Source: Verrucomicrobiota bacterium (GTDB lineage: Bacteria > Verrucomicrobiota > Verrucomicrobiia > Limisphaerales > JACPZS01). Taken from it: a stretch of DNA of 54,543 nucleotides. The notes below the pieces were generated by a model. The model made no database searches. It had not been told where the DNA came from and worked only from the letters and a program-made list of their open reading frames with translations. Numbering within the stretch: the stretch's first letter is position 1; each line of letters begins with the position of its first letter. The DNA lies in contig JACPZS010000183.1 in assembly GCA_016195385.1 (NCBI GenBank), positions 1 to 54,543 on the forward strand, given 5' to 3'. The position numbers and the translations under genes are program-made. Of this stretch, positions 1-9,254 are shown piece by piece.

Positions 1-3000
1 AAGATTGTTCCCCGCGAAATCCGCCACGCCCGCCACCGCCGTCTTGGTCAGCGTCCCCGACAGCGTCCCGCTCCCCGTCGTCAACGCCACCGTCACCACG
101 CGCGTCGCGTCCGCGCCCGTCGTCACCACGTTCCCGAACGCATCCTGAATCTGCACCACCGGCTGCTGCGCAAACGCCACCCCCGCCACCGTGCTCGCCG
201 AAGGCTGCGTCGTCACCACCAGCTGGCTCGCCGCGCCCGCGTTCACCGTGACGGGCGCACTGGTGTTCGCGGCCAACACACTGTTCGCATCGGTGACGAT
301 GATGTTTTGTGTGCCTGCAGTCAGGAAGGTGAAGCTCGAAGAATTTGTCGTGCCTGCGACGAGCGTAAGTTGTCCCGCCGACGCGCCGTTGTCGTCGGCG
401 ATGAGCGCGGCCGTGTCGGTGCTGGTAATCAGGACGTCAGGCACCGCCGAGGTAACAACATTCCACAACGCATCGACTGCGTTGACGACAACGGAGTTGA
501 GGAGGGACGCGCCGGCGGTTTGCGCGGTCGGCGTGCCGGTCTTGCCGGTGGTGGAGCCCGGGGCGGCGATCTCTCCCGGGAGCAGAATTTGAAGTTTAAC
601 CGCCGCACCCGGGCCCACCGTGATTGCCGGACTGGTATCCGGCAAAATTGAAGACTGCGTGACATCGGAAGCGCCCACAGTGGCGCTGCCTGCCGTGTTG
701 AGCGTGACGCTGAAAGTCTGGGTGCCGGCGACGAGCGCGGCGTTCGCTGGCAGCGGCGCGTTCACGTCCGAGGGATTGATCGCCACGGTGTCGGTGACGG
801 TGTTGACGACGTTCCAATCCGCGTCCACGGCATTGACGGTCACGTTGAAGGCGGCGCCCGCCATTTGCGCGCCGGGCGCGCCGGTTTTTCCGCTGGCAGT
901 GCCGGGCGCGGCGGTTTCGCCGGGAACGAGGATTTGCAATTTTAGCAACGGTCCGGCAGTCACGACGACACTGGCCGAGATCACGCCCGTCAGAGTCGGC
1001 GCGCTGAAGGCCAGCGTGATCGTTTCGGCGATGTTGTGTGAAAGGTTGTTGAAGGTAACGATGCCGTTGGTCGCCGTGGCGGTGAGCGTGCCTTGCAGCG
1101 CGCCGGTGCCCGAGGCGAGCGCGACCGTGACGACGGTTGAGTTGTCGCTGGTAATCAGATTGCCGAACAAATCCTCGATGCGAATGACCGGCTGCGCGGC
1201 AAAGGCCACGCCGGAAACTGCCGAAGCAGAAGGTTGAGTCTGAATAACCAGTTGCCCGGCTGCCGCCGTCACGTTGAATGGATTACTGACGCCGGTCTCT
1301 GTGCCGACGGTGTGTGTGGCGGTGATGGTTTGGCTTCCCGCTGTCGTCAGGGTGACATTGCCGCTCCACACCCCGTTGACGAAAGTTGCGCTGACGTTGG
1401 GCGTGATCGTGCCAACGGTCGTGCTCAAAGCCACTGTGCCGTTGAAGCTGGTCGCCGTGTTGTTGCCAGTGTCTTGCGCGGTGATGGTGATGCTGAAGGA
1501 ACTGCCTGCCGTCTGCGGGCTGGTGATGGGGTCAAAGGCAAAATGATCCAGCGCGCCAGCAACAACGTCCTGCACGACCTGATTGGAACCAGAAATGTTA
1601 AAGCTGATGTCGCCACCATAGTCGGCGGTGATCGAGTGCGAGCCGACCGCGAGCGTCGATATGGGAAAGTTCGCGACGCCAGACGGATCGAGAGAAACGA
1701 CACCGAGCGTCGTCGCGCCATCTTTGAACGTGACGTTGCCGGTGGGGATGCCGCTGCCGGGAGAATTTGCAGTCACCGTCGCCGTGAACGTGACGGACTG
1801 ACCGAACGTCGATGGATTGGGCAGGGCACTCAGGCTCACCGACGTGTCGGCCTTGTTGACGGTTTGGGTGAAACCGACGGAATTCGTGCTCGCGCTGAAA
1901 TCGATGTCGCCGCTGTAGATCGCTGCAACGATTGTGTCACCCACAGCCAACGTGGAGATTGCGGCATTTGTCGCGCTGCCGTTGGTCAACGTGATCAAGC
2001 CACCGAAATCCACACCGTTGGTTTGAAATTGAATGGTGCCGGTAGGCGTGCCGGCGCCAGGAGCGATTGGACTTACAGTCGCGGTAAAGTTGACTACTTG
2101 ACCGAACACGGAAGGATGCGCGGACGAGTCCACCGCAGTCGTGGTCGGGGATTGGAGCACGGTGAATGAACCATCCGCGTAAGTGATGGCGTAGTTCGCC
2201 GGATTGAAAGTGCCGCCCGTCGCCGCCGAAGGCGTGATTGTGTACGGCGAGTTGGACACGCTCGCGCCCGCCGCCGCGCCCGCGCTCGTCAATGTTACGG
2301 CGCCGACGCTCTCGCCATTCTGGAGAGCGCTCGTGGTGAATTCAGTTCCAAGGAACGTGAACGTCTGCCCAAAAGTTTTGGTTTGGTTGTTTGCAGTGAT
2401 CGTCAGCAGTGCCGGAGTGATCGTGTAAGTGTTGAACAACGGATTGGTGAAATTCATCACGTAGTTGGTGGCTGTGCTGTTCAGCGTCAGTGTGCCGAGA
2501 GCCAGCGCGTAACTGTTCACGTCCTGCACCGCAGTCGAAGTCGAGCTGTTGAACGTCAGCGAGCCGCTTAACGCGATGCCGGCTGTCGTGTTCGTCTCGC
2601 CGTTGACAAATCCGCTGAAAGTATAATTCGCCTGATTGGTGGAATAGGCCGTGTTGTCGAGCGCCACGCCGTTGTAGCTGGTTGAAGCTGACAGCGGCGT
2701 CACAGTCAGTGTCGCGGGATTGATTGACAATGTGCCGTTCACAAAACTGAAAAGGTAATTGGCTGCCGACAACGTGCCTAACGCAGCCGAGATTGCATAA
2801 GTTCCCACCGGACTGGTTGCCGTAGCACTTGTGCTCAGATCCGGCGCGCCACTGACAACACCGGCATCTTCGCCGTTTTTAAATCCGTTGATGCTGGCAG
2901 TAAAAACCGGATCGGCAGCGCCGTAAGTCCGGCTCGTGTCAGTTGCGGTCACAGTCAGGAAAGCTGGAGTTACAAGGAAGCCAGGTACGAGCGTGGCCGA

Positions 3001-3366
3001 ACTAGGATTGAAACTGATTCCATCGCCGTTGAAATTCACGGTGATCACATGCGGTGTCCCAACTGCCAGAGCACTTGTCGTCAGGGTTGCTTGGCCAGCC
3101 GCATCAAGTGTCACCGGTGCTTGCGGCACGCCGTCCACATCAAATGTAACTGTGTCGGGTGATCCAACGGGAAGCCCACCGGGTTGAGTCGTGACGGTCG
3201 CAGTGAAGGTGATGGATTGTCCATACGTTGAGGAAGCTGCGCTTGAAACGACGTCCACTTGTGTGTTGAACGGTTGCGCGCCAGCGCTCCAAATCGCGCC
3301 AACAAAGAAGCCAGCCCAAAGCATGGAGCTGGCTGCCTGCCTGAGCAGGCGGCAACTTAACTTCAC
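1..3366 (-). CDS. Giant secreted Ig-like/MBG repeat protein (C-terminus beyond window)
   Basis: One frame stays open on the minus strand for 1122 codons and runs off the left edge. I place the start at a GTG at 3366 because it gives a basic n-region (MKLSCRLLRQ) followed by a hydrophobic core and an SAGA cleavage site; an ATG at 3324 would remove the basic residues. After the signal peptide come a Big_3_5-type Ig domain (about 2960-3270), MBG/YDG-type repeats with RTYGAADP- and KTFGQTF-like openings (about 2190-2960), two more Big_3_5 domains (about 1560-2160), and long adhesin repeats (1-1500). Two repeats begin KLQILxPGExAAPG and two begin QLVxxTQPSAS, so the 3' half is internally duplicated. 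The likely role is a surface or secreted structural protein. No catalytic domain is visible in this portion. Confidence 0.85.
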   Translation of the reverse strand, partial: MKLSCRLLRQAASSMLWAGFFVGAIWSAGAQPFNTQVDVVSSAASSTYGQSITFTATVTTQPGGLPVGSPDTVTFDVDGVPQAPVTLDAAGQATLTTSALAVGTPHVITVNFNGDGISFNPSSATLVPGFLVTPAFLTVTATDTSRTYGAADPVFTASINGFKNGEDAGVVSGAPDLSTSATATSPVGTYAISAALGTLSAANYLFSFVNGTLSINPATLTVTPLSASTSYNGVALDNTAYSTNQANYTFSGFVNGETNTTAGIALSGSLTFNSSTSTAVQDVNSYALALGTLTLNSTATNYVMNFTNPLFNTYTITPALLTITANNQTKTFGQTFTFLGTEFTTSALQNGESVGAVTLTSAGAAAGASVSNSPYTITPSAATGGTFNPANYAITYADGSFTVLQSPTTTAVDSSAHPSVFGQVVNFTATVSPIAPGAGTPTGTIQFQTNGVDFGGLITLTNGSATNAAISTLAVGDTIVAAIYSGDIDFSASTNSVGFTQTVNKADTSVSLSALPNPSTFGQSVTFTATVTANSPGSGIPTGNVTFKDGATTLGVVSLDPSGVANFPISTLAVGSHSITADYGGDISFNISGSNQVVQDVVAGALDHFAFDPITSPQTAGSSFSITITAQDTGNNTATSFNGTVALSTTVGTITPNVSATFVNGVWSGNVTLTTAGSQTITATHTVGTETGVSNPFNVTAAAGQLVIQTQPSASAVSGVAFAAQPVIRIEDLFGNLITSDNSTVVTVALASGTGALQGTLTATATNGIVTFNNLSHNIAETITLAFSAPTLTGVISASVVVTAGPLLKLQILVPGETAAPGTASGKTGAPGAQMAGAAFNVTVNAVDADWNVVNTVTDTVAINPSDVNAPLPANAALVAGTQTFSVTLNTAGSATVGASDVTQSSILPDTSPAITVGPGAAVKLQILLPGEIAAPGSTTGKTGTPTAQTAGASLLNSVVVNAVDALWNVVTSAVPDVLITSTDTAALIADDNGASAGQLTLVAGTTNSSSFTFLTAGTQNIIVTDANSVLAANTSAPVTVNAGAASQLVVTTQPSASTVAGVAFAQQPVVQIQDAFGNVVTTGADATRVVTVALTTGSGTLSGTLTKTAVAGVADFAGNNL

Positions 3367-3789
3367 TCTAGTACAGACTTTGTCCGGTGCGAAGTCCGCA
3401 GCCGTGGACGTTTTAAGCACAAATATATCGGCCCTGTTGGTTGAGACTTTGGTCGATGCTCGCCGAATCGGCAATTGGGCCAAACCTGATTTTGATCTCA
3501 GGTCATACCCGCATCGAACAACCGGGGATTCCCTGAGTTGGTTCCCAAGCAAGCGATCCAGGATTTTCGTGCGCTCGTGTTTTGTGAGGACTGGAGCACG
3601 ACCAGTCACGTCCGCCGTTGCATTTGACTTCCCGGAAAAACATCGGAGCGTGCTTCGGCTCGAAACTCAATAATCACCGACTCCCGTAAAGTCATCGCAC
3701 TCGACACCAGCGCGGGAACGGGCTAGATCGCAGGTCGAGTGGTGTTGAGATGACAAAATCGGGAACGATCACGTGAAGTAACAAGTGGC
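3367..3789. other. Intergenic region between divergent genes
   Basis: A 423-base stretch lies between the giant repeat protein (minus) and the FHA protein (plus). It must hold both promoters, but I see no convincing -35/-10 pair, RNA gene or repeat. A TATATT-like box reads on the minus strand near 3421-3428, with no good -35 partner. Confidence 0.5.
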
Positions 3790-4401
3790 ATGGCCAGGCT
3801 AATCGCAAAAACCAGCGGCGTCGGATTGACGGAAATTGAACTTAAACTTGGCACGAACAAATTCGGCCGGGCGCCGGAAAACGATTTCCAAATTCTGCAT
3901 CCGACGGTTTCGTCGGCGCATTGCGAGATGGTGTTCCTGAACGGAACTCTGGAAGTGCGGGATCTGAATTCCACCAACGGCACCTTCATCGACGGCCACC
4001 CAATCAAGCTCGCCACGTTTGAACCCGGACAGACGCTGCGGCTCGGTTCGGTCGATTTCGAACTGCGCGACGAACTTTATCATGTGGCGATTCCCGAATT
4101 GGGAACAACCTCCTCCGCTGCGATGCCCGCTTTGCCCGAGGGCGCATGGCCCTGCGCGAACCATCCCGGCACCATCGCCACCGTGCAGTGCGTGCAGTGC
4201 GAGCGGATGTATTGCGACGCCTGTTTGAAAGAACTCCACCGCGTCGGCGGAAAATCGCTCAAGCTGTGCCCGGAATGCAGCGGACAGGTGACGCCGCTCG
4301 TTATGGGCGCGATTCAAAAGTCCCGGATGACTGAGAAAAAAAACGCGTTGCTGGCCCGGCTGAAACACACATTCCGGCTGCCGTCCTTCCGGCGGCGATA
4401 G
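3790..4401 (+). CDS. FHA-domain protein with B-box-like zinc finger
   Basis: A 203-aa cytoplasmic protein with no signal peptide or membrane segment. Residues 1-95 form a forkhead-associated domain with the usual pThr-binding landmarks: FGRAPENDF, the serine/histidine turn VSSAHCE, and LNSTNGTFIDG. Around residues 118-165 a cysteine/histidine cluster (CANHPG, CVQCERMYCDACL, CPEC) looks like a B-box or related zinc finger. The last 40 residues are strongly basic. FHA domains read Ser/Thr phosphorylation and this genome encodes Ser/Thr kinases, so it is probably a phospho-reader adaptor, though its partner is unknown. The gene stands alone between a divergent repeat-protein gene and a downstream oxidase gene. 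Confidence 0.85.
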   Translation: MARLIAKTSGVGLTEIELKLGTNKFGRAPENDFQILHPTVSSAHCEMVFLNGTLEVRDLNSTNGTFIDGHPIKLATFEPGQTLRLGSVDFELRDELYHVAIPELGTTSSAAMPALPEGAWPCANHPGTIATVQCVQCERMYCDACLKELHRVGGKSLKLCPECSGQVTPLVMGAIQKSRMTEKKNALLARLKHTFRLPSFRRR

Positions 4402-4465
4402 CTGCTCTCGACGCATTACTTCGTAGTTCACAATTTCAAAGACCAACCGTGCAGGCGTTTCGATA

Positions 4466-5587
4466 ATGACAGCATCGTTCGACGTGATTGTGGTTGGCCT
4501 TGGCGCCATGGGCAGCGCGGCGGCGTGTCACCTGGCGCGCGCGGGCAGGAAAGTTCTCGGCCTGGATCGCTTCACACCGCCGCACAATTTCGGTTCGTCG
4601 CATGGACAGACGCGCATCATCCGCGAAGCCTACTTCGAGCATCCACTCTACGTGCCGCTGATTCAACGCGCCTACGAACTATGGTCGGAGTTGGAAGCCA
4701 GCACACAGAGGCGGCTTTTTGTACCGACCGGCGGCTTGATGATCGGCCGGCCCGAAAGTGTCGTTGTGAGCGGCGCGCGCCGCAGCGCGGAGCTGCATCA
4801 CTTGCGCCACGAAATTCTCCACGCGCGCGAAGTACGAAAACGCTTTCCCGCGTTGCAACCAGAAGACGACATGCTCGCGGTTTGGGAACCGCGCGCCGGA
4901 ATTTTATTTCCCGAATCATGTGTCGCGGCGCATTTGGAACTGGCACGCCGAAGCGGCGCGGACTTTCGTTTTGAAAATGCGCTCATGGATTGGAGCGCCG
5001 ACCAGAACGGCGTGGAGGTGCGCACGACGCGGGGAAAATTTCGGGCAGAGCAATTGGTTCTCACCGCAGGCGCGTGGATGCCGTCGCTGACGCCGGAACT
5101 GAACTTGCCGCTGAAAGTTGAACGGCAGATTCAATTTTGGTTCACGCCCAGGCAGCGTGAAAATCTTTTTTCACCGGATCGCTGTCCGATCCACATTTGG
5201 GAATGCGCGACCGGCGAGCGCTTTTATGGATTTCCCGAGCTTGGCTCTGGCGTGAAAGTCGCGCGCCATCACGCCGGCGAACCGGCTGATCCTGACCGCT
5301 TGCGGCGCGACGTCAGCCAGAGCGAAATCGCAGCGATGCGCGATTTGGTGCGCCGCTTTCTGCCGGACGCCGATGGCCCGCTGCACGAAACCGCCGTGTG
5401 CATGTACACGAACATGCCGGGCGAACATTTTTTGATCGACTGGCATCCAGCGCACGCGAACGTTTTGATCGCCAGTCCGTGTTCGGGGCATGGGTTCAAA
5501 TTCTCCAGCGTGGTCGGCGAAGTGATCCGTGAATTGATCGTTGTTGGCAAGTCGCGATTCGATCTCAGCCTCTTTCATCAACGCTGA
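4466..5587 (+). CDS. solA: Monomeric sarcosine oxidase / N-methyltryptophan oxidase family
   Basis: A 373-aa DAO-superfamily flavoenzyme of normal length for the MSOX/MTOX group. The N-terminal dinucleotide fold is DVIVVGLGAMGSAAACHLA, followed by the group's substrate-side motif SSHGQTRIIREAYFEHP. Near the C-terminus, SPCSGHGFK places a cysteine at about residue 339, the position that binds FAD covalently in MSOX and MTOX. The family oxidises N-methyl amino acids with O2, giving the demethylated amine, formaldehyde and H2O2; the exact substrate cannot be read from sequence. The ATG at 4466 starts 64 bases after the FHA gene, and the gene converges with the small membrane-protein gene downstream. 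Confidence 0.9.
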   Translation: MTASFDVIVVGLGAMGSAAACHLARAGRKVLGLDRFTPPHNFGSSHGQTRIIREAYFEHPLYVPLIQRAYELWSELEASTQRRLFVPTGGLMIGRPESVVVSGARRSAELHHLRHEILHAREVRKRFPALQPEDDMLAVWEPRAGILFPESCVAAHLELARRSGADFRFENALMDWSADQNGVEVRTTRGKFRAEQLVLTAGAWMPSLTPELNLPLKVERQIQFWFTPRQRENLFSPDRCPIHIWECATGERFYGFPELGSGVKVARHHAGEPADPDRLRRDVSQSEIAAMRDLVRRFLPDADGPLHETAVCMYTNMPGEHFLIDWHPAHANVLIASPCSGHGFKFSSVVGEVIRELIVVGKSRFDLSLFHQR

Positions 5588-5609
5588 CCGCCCTTCCGGC
5601 GTTGCGTGG

Positions 5610-5828
5610 TCAGTATCCCTGGCGATGCAGCCAATACATCAAGGCCAGAATGCCAAGGCAAATAACGGACATCAACAACGCGGAGGAAACCAGATACGAA
5701 ACGGCGATGATCAAAATCCCACCCAGGAAGGCGATGAACGAACTTTGTTTTTTCGCGTAGATCCAGAAACCGATGCCGACGGATCCCCAGATTAACGAAG
5801 CAAAAAGATAGGAGGCATCGAGGGACAT
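5610..5828 (-). CDS. Small membrane protein, unknown function
   Basis: A 72-aa protein that is almost entirely hydrophobic. It has about three predicted membrane segments (LFASLIWGSVGIGFWIYA, then FLGGILIIAVSYLVSSALLM, then VICLGILALMYWLH) separated by a KKQ turn. Small proteins of this pattern (GxxGxGxxIYxKKQ followed by two helices) are widespread in bacteria and are sometimes labelled amino acid transport protein, without experimental basis that I know of. It converges with the solA-like gene, leaving only 22 bases between stops. The compact ORF, hydrophobic pattern and family resemblance support a real gene. Function is not assigned. Confidence 0.7.
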   Translation of the reverse strand: MSLDASYLFASLIWGSVGIGFWIYAKKQSSFIAFLGGILIIAVSYLVSSALLMSVICLGILALMYWLHRQGY

Positions 5829-5915
5829 GAATTGTTTGCAACTGGCACTGCCATCCAGCGAACGCAGTCGAGAATTGCCGTCCGACTTGATCCCCCCCGC
5901 GAGCCGAACAGGCTG

Positions 5916-6812
5916 TTACTGATTCTTTATGGTAGTGCGATCCGAGAGCCAGATCATGTCCTTGTTGTTGGCCGAGGGAACGTTCAAATTCATCAGTGTG
6001 AATTTCACCGGCTGAACCGTCCGCCCATCCTGCCACTTCTTGATCTCGGCGTGACCGTCCGCAAACGAAAGCCCCGCCGCGCCGTTGTGATAGCTCGCCG
6101 GGAAGTCGATGATCTTGGCCTTGGCGGGAACTTCGATCATCATGTTCGCAAAGCCGCCCGCGTTGATGCTGTCGGGGTGTTCGTCCAGCAGCACGTAAAG
6201 TTTTGACGGCCCCGCAGCCGCAAAGTCTGAGGCCTTGTAATAGACCTTCCAAGTTTTCTGACCTTCGTTGTAGTCGCCCGGCAACCAGCCGCCCGGCCCG
6301 CCCATCGCCTGACTCATGCTCATGCTCCGAATGCGCGAATAACGAACGCCGCCGATTTTCACGTAACTGAAGTCGGCGGGGCACTTGTAAACTTCCGCGC
6401 TCGGCAGATACGGCGCAAAGCGTGAACGCTTCGGATCCAGCAGGTCGAGGATGTTGGTGTTGTCTTTGGTGCTCGGCGAATAATCCAACCAACCACTGAC
6501 CCAGGCATTTGGTTCGACCGGACTTTGGTAGCCCGGTCCGGTGAGTCGGTCGTTGTTGTCGTCGGGATACATGAGGTGAGCGAGTTGAAGCTGTTTCAGA
6601 TTACCCATGCACTTGATGCCTTGCGCTTTGGTTTTCGCCTTGGCCAGCGCGGGCAGCAACATGCTCGCGAGGATGGCAATGATGGCAATCACAACCAGCA
6701 GTTCGATCAACGTGAAGCCGCAGGGACACGGCGCGTTTGCCGACGCAGGGCACGCAGTCTCACCGGGTTTTCGAAACTCGATCCGCACACAAAAAAACTT
6801 TGAAGCAATCAT
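5916..6812 (-). CDS. Type II secretion pseudopilin-like protein with H-X9-DG tail
   Basis: A 298-aa protein with a class III prepilin leader ending in G, then [20 protein letters not shown], the N-methylated helix recognised by prepilin peptidase, then [13 protein letters not shown]. The C-terminal part carries [19 protein letters not shown], the H-X9-DG signature of the large Planctomycetes/Verrucomicrobia pseudopilin-like family. It is probably exported and assembled in, or anchored to, the envelope; family members are numerous per genome and their specific roles are unknown. I chose the ATG at 6812: the frame continues to a TTG at 6848, but a good promoter occupies 6820-6848, so the longer version would start inside the -35 box. 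The leader peptide is long (about 30 residues before the G). Confidence 0.9.
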   Translation of the reverse strand: MIASKFFCVRIEFRKPGETACPASANAPCPCGFTLIELLVVIAIIAILASMLLPALAKAKTKAQGIKCMGNLKQLQLAHLMYPDDNNDRLTGPGYQSPVEPNAWVSGWLDYSPSTKDNTNILDLLDPKRSRFAPYLPSAEVYKCPADFSYVKIGGVRYSRIRSMSMSQAMGGPGGWLPGDYNEGQKTWKVYYKASDFAAAGPSKLYVLLDEHPDSINAGGFANMMIEVPAKAKIIDFPASYHNGAAGLSFADGHAEIKKWQDGRTVQPVKFTLMNLNVPSANNKDMIWLSDRTTIKNQ

Positions 6813-6819
6813 GCGGGAT

Positions 6820-6848
6820 AGTATGGCAATTTTTCCAGTCAACGTCAA
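6820..6848 (-). promoter_or_regulatory. Sigma-70-type promoter for the pseudopilin gene
   Basis: On the minus strand TTGACG (6848-6843) is followed by a 17-base spacer and CATACT (6825-6820). Transcription would begin near 6813, almost on the ATG at 6812, so the mRNA would be leaderless or nearly so. This agrees with the lack of a Shine-Dalgarno and decides between the two possible starts. Confidence 0.55.
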
Positions 6849-7124
6849 TTCTCTTCGCCGAGGGTTTCAGGTCGTTGCAGATTTTTCAAAATCGCTGAAC
6901 TCGATTGCTGTGGAAATCCATTTTCCTGGCCCGATGGTCACGGTGCCGTAAAATTTCACGAGAGCACTCATGGTGAATTCCACACCCGTCAAGCGGACAG
7001 CCGGTTTGATCTGTTACAACGAGCAATAACGCCGTGTGCTGGGATATTTCACGGTCCTGAACTTCCATTTGCCTCCACATTTCCCTTGCGAGCACCAACC
7101 AGTCGAAAGGATCGCCGGTGCCGT
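6849..7124. other. Intergenic region
   Basis: Together with the promoter above, about 310 bases separate the flavoprotein stop (7125) from the pseudopilin start. An open frame on the minus strand (from 7188) crosses the region, but its composition is unlike a protein and it overlaps the flavoprotein gene. I see no repeat, RNA or strong terminator here. Confidence 0.4.
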
Positions 7125-8384
7125 TTACTGTTCGCACGCGGCCGGTTGTCCCGTCATCGCGAGGCCCGCGATCCAGCCGGTCGTCCACGCGGCTTGAAAA
7201 TTGAAACCGCCAGTGATGCCGTCGATGTCGAGCAGTTCGCCGGCAAAAAACAGGCCGGGGCAGACGCGGCTTTCCATCGTGCGAAAATCCACTTCGTTCA
7301 ACTTCACGCCGCCGCAGGTGACGAACTCGTCCTTGTTCAAACTTTTGCCCGTGATGCGAAATTCACTTTCGATCAACTGCCGCGCGAGTGCGTGGGTGGC
7401 GTTGCGCGTAAGCGTGGCCCAGCGTGCTTCGGATGTAAGCCCCGCCGCCTCCGCCAATCGTTCCCACAAACGCACGGGCACTTCGGAAAGCGGAGCGTTC
7501 CAGATCTTTCGCGCAACGAATTTCTCGCGCTGCGCCTGCACCAATTTAGTTGCGCTCGCAAAATTCTCGCCCGGCAGCCAGTTCACGCGCAGCGGAAATT
7601 GATAATTCATCGCGTGCAACTCTCTCGCACCCCAGGCTGAGAGCCGAAGAATTGCCGGCCCACTCAAACCCCAGTGCGTCACAAGCACCGGGCCGGTCTC
7701 CGACAGCTTCGTGCCCGGCACGCTGACCGTCGCGCGTTCCACCGCGACGCCGGACAAGCCAGTCACCCGCGCGTCCGAGACGTGAAACGTGAACAGCGAT
7801 GGCACCGGTGACGCAAGCGTGTGGCCGAGCGACACTGCCAACGCTCCGCCCGCCGCCGCCCGGCAACCGCCCGTGGCGAGCAGGAGTTTGTTGCACAGAA
7901 TTTTTTCGCCGGTGTTGAGTGTGAGTTCAAATCCCACCTCTGCGCCGCGAGTGACGCGTTCGACGCCGCGCTGCGTTTGCAACTTCACGCCCGCATCCGT
8001 CGCCGCGCGCAGCAGACAGTCAATGACGGTCTGCGAATTGTCCGTGATGGGAAACATGCGTCCGTCCGGTTCGGTCTTGAGCTTGACGCCGCGCGACTCA
8101 AACCAGCGCACGGTATCGGCTGCTTGAAACCGATGAAACGCTCCGATGAGCGCGCGTTCACCACGAGGATAGCGCTCCGCAAACGCACGCGGCTCGAAAC
8201 ACCCGTGCGTGATGTTGCAGCGGCCGCCGCCGGAGATTTTTACTTTCGCAAGAAATTGCGGGCCGCGTTCGAGCAACGTGATGCCGCCCGTGCCGCGCAA
8301 TTTTTCCGCGCACATGATCGCCGCAAAGAATCCCGCCGCGCCGCCGCCAGCCACGACGATCCGAGGGGAAAAATTTGAAGCCAC
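7125..8384 (-). CDS. BaiN/HI0933-family NAD(P)/FAD-dependent flavoprotein
   Basis: A 419-aa flavoprotein. The N-terminal FAD fold reads RIVVAGGGAAGFFAAIMCAE and is followed by the family hallmark KISGGGRCNITH. The C-terminal hallmark, PGLFFAGELLDIDGITGG then FNFQAAWTTGWIAG, is intact, so the gene is full length for the HI0933 (RdsA/BaiN) family. Members are soluble FAD proteins; some act as bile-acid-pathway reductases in gut bacteria, but the function in other bacteria is unknown. It is the last gene of a minus-strand run, 42 bases after the EboB-like hydrolase. Pieces of a second copy lie at 33147-33242 and 34034-34116 on the plus strand. Confidence 0.9.
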   Translation of the reverse strand: MASNFSPRIVVAGGGAAGFFAAIMCAEKLRGTGGITLLERGPQFLAKVKISGGGRCNITHGCFEPRAFAERYPRGERALIGAFHRFQAADTVRWFESRGVKLKTEPDGRMFPITDNSQTVIDCLLRAATDAGVKLQTQRGVERVTRGAEVGFELTLNTGEKILCNKLLLATGGCRAAAGGALAVSLGHTLASPVPSLFTFHVSDARVTGLSGVAVERATVSVPGTKLSETGPVLVTHWGLSGPAILRLSAWGARELHAMNYQFPLRVNWLPGENFASATKLVQAQREKFVARKIWNAPLSEVPVRLWERLAEAAGLTSEARWATLTRNATHALARQLIESEFRITGKSLNKDEFVTCGGVKLNEVDFRTMESRVCPGLFFAGELLDIDGITGGFNFQAAWTTGWIAGLAMTGQPAACEQ

Positions 8385-8426
8385 GGAGGTATCGATGCGG
8401 GCGAGCGTTGGCCGAGTTGTCGCAAA

Positions 8427-9236
8427 TTACGCGACCGGCATTTTGAACTTGGGACACTGGCTCATGAATCGAATCGGATTCTGGTATATGAGCTTGTCGA
8501 TGGCTTCGGCACTGTGGCCGCGTTTGCGCATTTCGAGCGCGGTGTGCGGCACGGCCAGCGGCACGCTTTCGCCCCAGTCGCACGCGCTGTTCATCCAGAT
8601 GCGCTCGTTGCCGTAAACCTCCACGATGTCGATGGCGCGCGCAGGCGTGCATTTGGAAATCGGATAAAGCGTCATGCCCGCCCAGAAGCCGGCGTCGAGC
8701 ACGAGCTTCACCGTGTGTTCCTCGACGTGATCGATGATACAACGCTCCGGTTTGATCCGCTTGTCGCTCTTGAGGACGTCGAGGATGAGGCGCGTGCCCT
8801 TCAATTTGTCTTCGAGATGCGGCGTGTGAACGAGAATCATCTGATTGTTGCGCGCGGCGAGATCGACGTGCATTTCGAGCACCTTCATTTCGTTGCGCGA
8901 ATTCTTGTTCAGCCCGATTTCGCCGATGCCGAGCACGTTTTGTTTGTCCAAAAATTTCGGAATGAGTGAAATCACATCTTCCGCGAGTTTCACGTCCTCG
9001 GATTCCTTCGGGTTGATGCAGAGCCACGTGAAATGCGGCAGGCCGTATTTCGCGGCACGCTTCGGTTCGTGTTCGGTGAGTTGGCAAAAATAATCGAAGA
9101 AGCCGTTCGCCGAACTGCGATCAAAGCCGGCCCAAAACGCCGGCTCGCACACGGCGGCGCACCCGGCGGTTACCATATCGATGTAATCGTCGGTCGTGCG
9201 ACTGACCATGTGTCCGTGAGGTTCGATGTAGCGCAT
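8427..9236 (-). CDS. EboB-like TatD-family metal-dependent hydrolase
   Basis: A 269-aa TIM-barrel hydrolase. TatD-type metal ligands are recognisable: the HGH at residues 7-9, the glutamate in GIGEIGLN, the histidines in LVHTPH and IIDHVEEH, and the aspartate in NSACDWG. It resembles the EboB branch more than typical TatD DNases: the N-terminus SRTTDDY, the AAVCEPAFWAGFDR stretch, and the NPKE and KCTPARAID regions follow that pattern as I remember it. EboB belongs to the ebo/edb cluster, proposed to make or move a prenylated metabolite. No UbiA-like (EboC), dehydroquinate-synthase-like (EboD), EboE or EboF gene is in this window. It lies 18 bases after the 88-aa gene upstream and is probably co-transcribed with it. 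Confidence 0.75.
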   Translation of the reverse strand: MRYIEPHGHMVSRTTDDYIDMVTAGCAAVCEPAFWAGFDRSSANGFFDYFCQLTEHEPKRAAKYGLPHFTWLCINPKESEDVKLAEDVISLIPKFLDKQNVLGIGEIGLNKNSRNEMKVLEMHVDLAARNNQMILVHTPHLEDKLKGTRLILDVLKSDKRIKPERCIIDHVEEHTVKLVLDAGFWAGMTLYPISKCTPARAIDIVEVYGNERIWMNSACDWGESVPLAVPHTALEMRKRGHSAEAIDKLIYQNPIRFMSQCPKFKMPVA

Positions 9237-9254
9237 GTCGAATAGTGAATAAAA

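Noticed and set aside
1234..2169. 311-codon plus-strand open frame
   Set aside because: It lies wholly opposite the open minus-strand repeat protein and reads as low-complexity arginine/glycine sequence.
6886..7188. 100-codon minus-strand open frame between the flavoprotein and pseudopilin
   Set aside because: It overlaps the flavoprotein 3' end, has unusual His/Cys/Arg content and no family resemblance.
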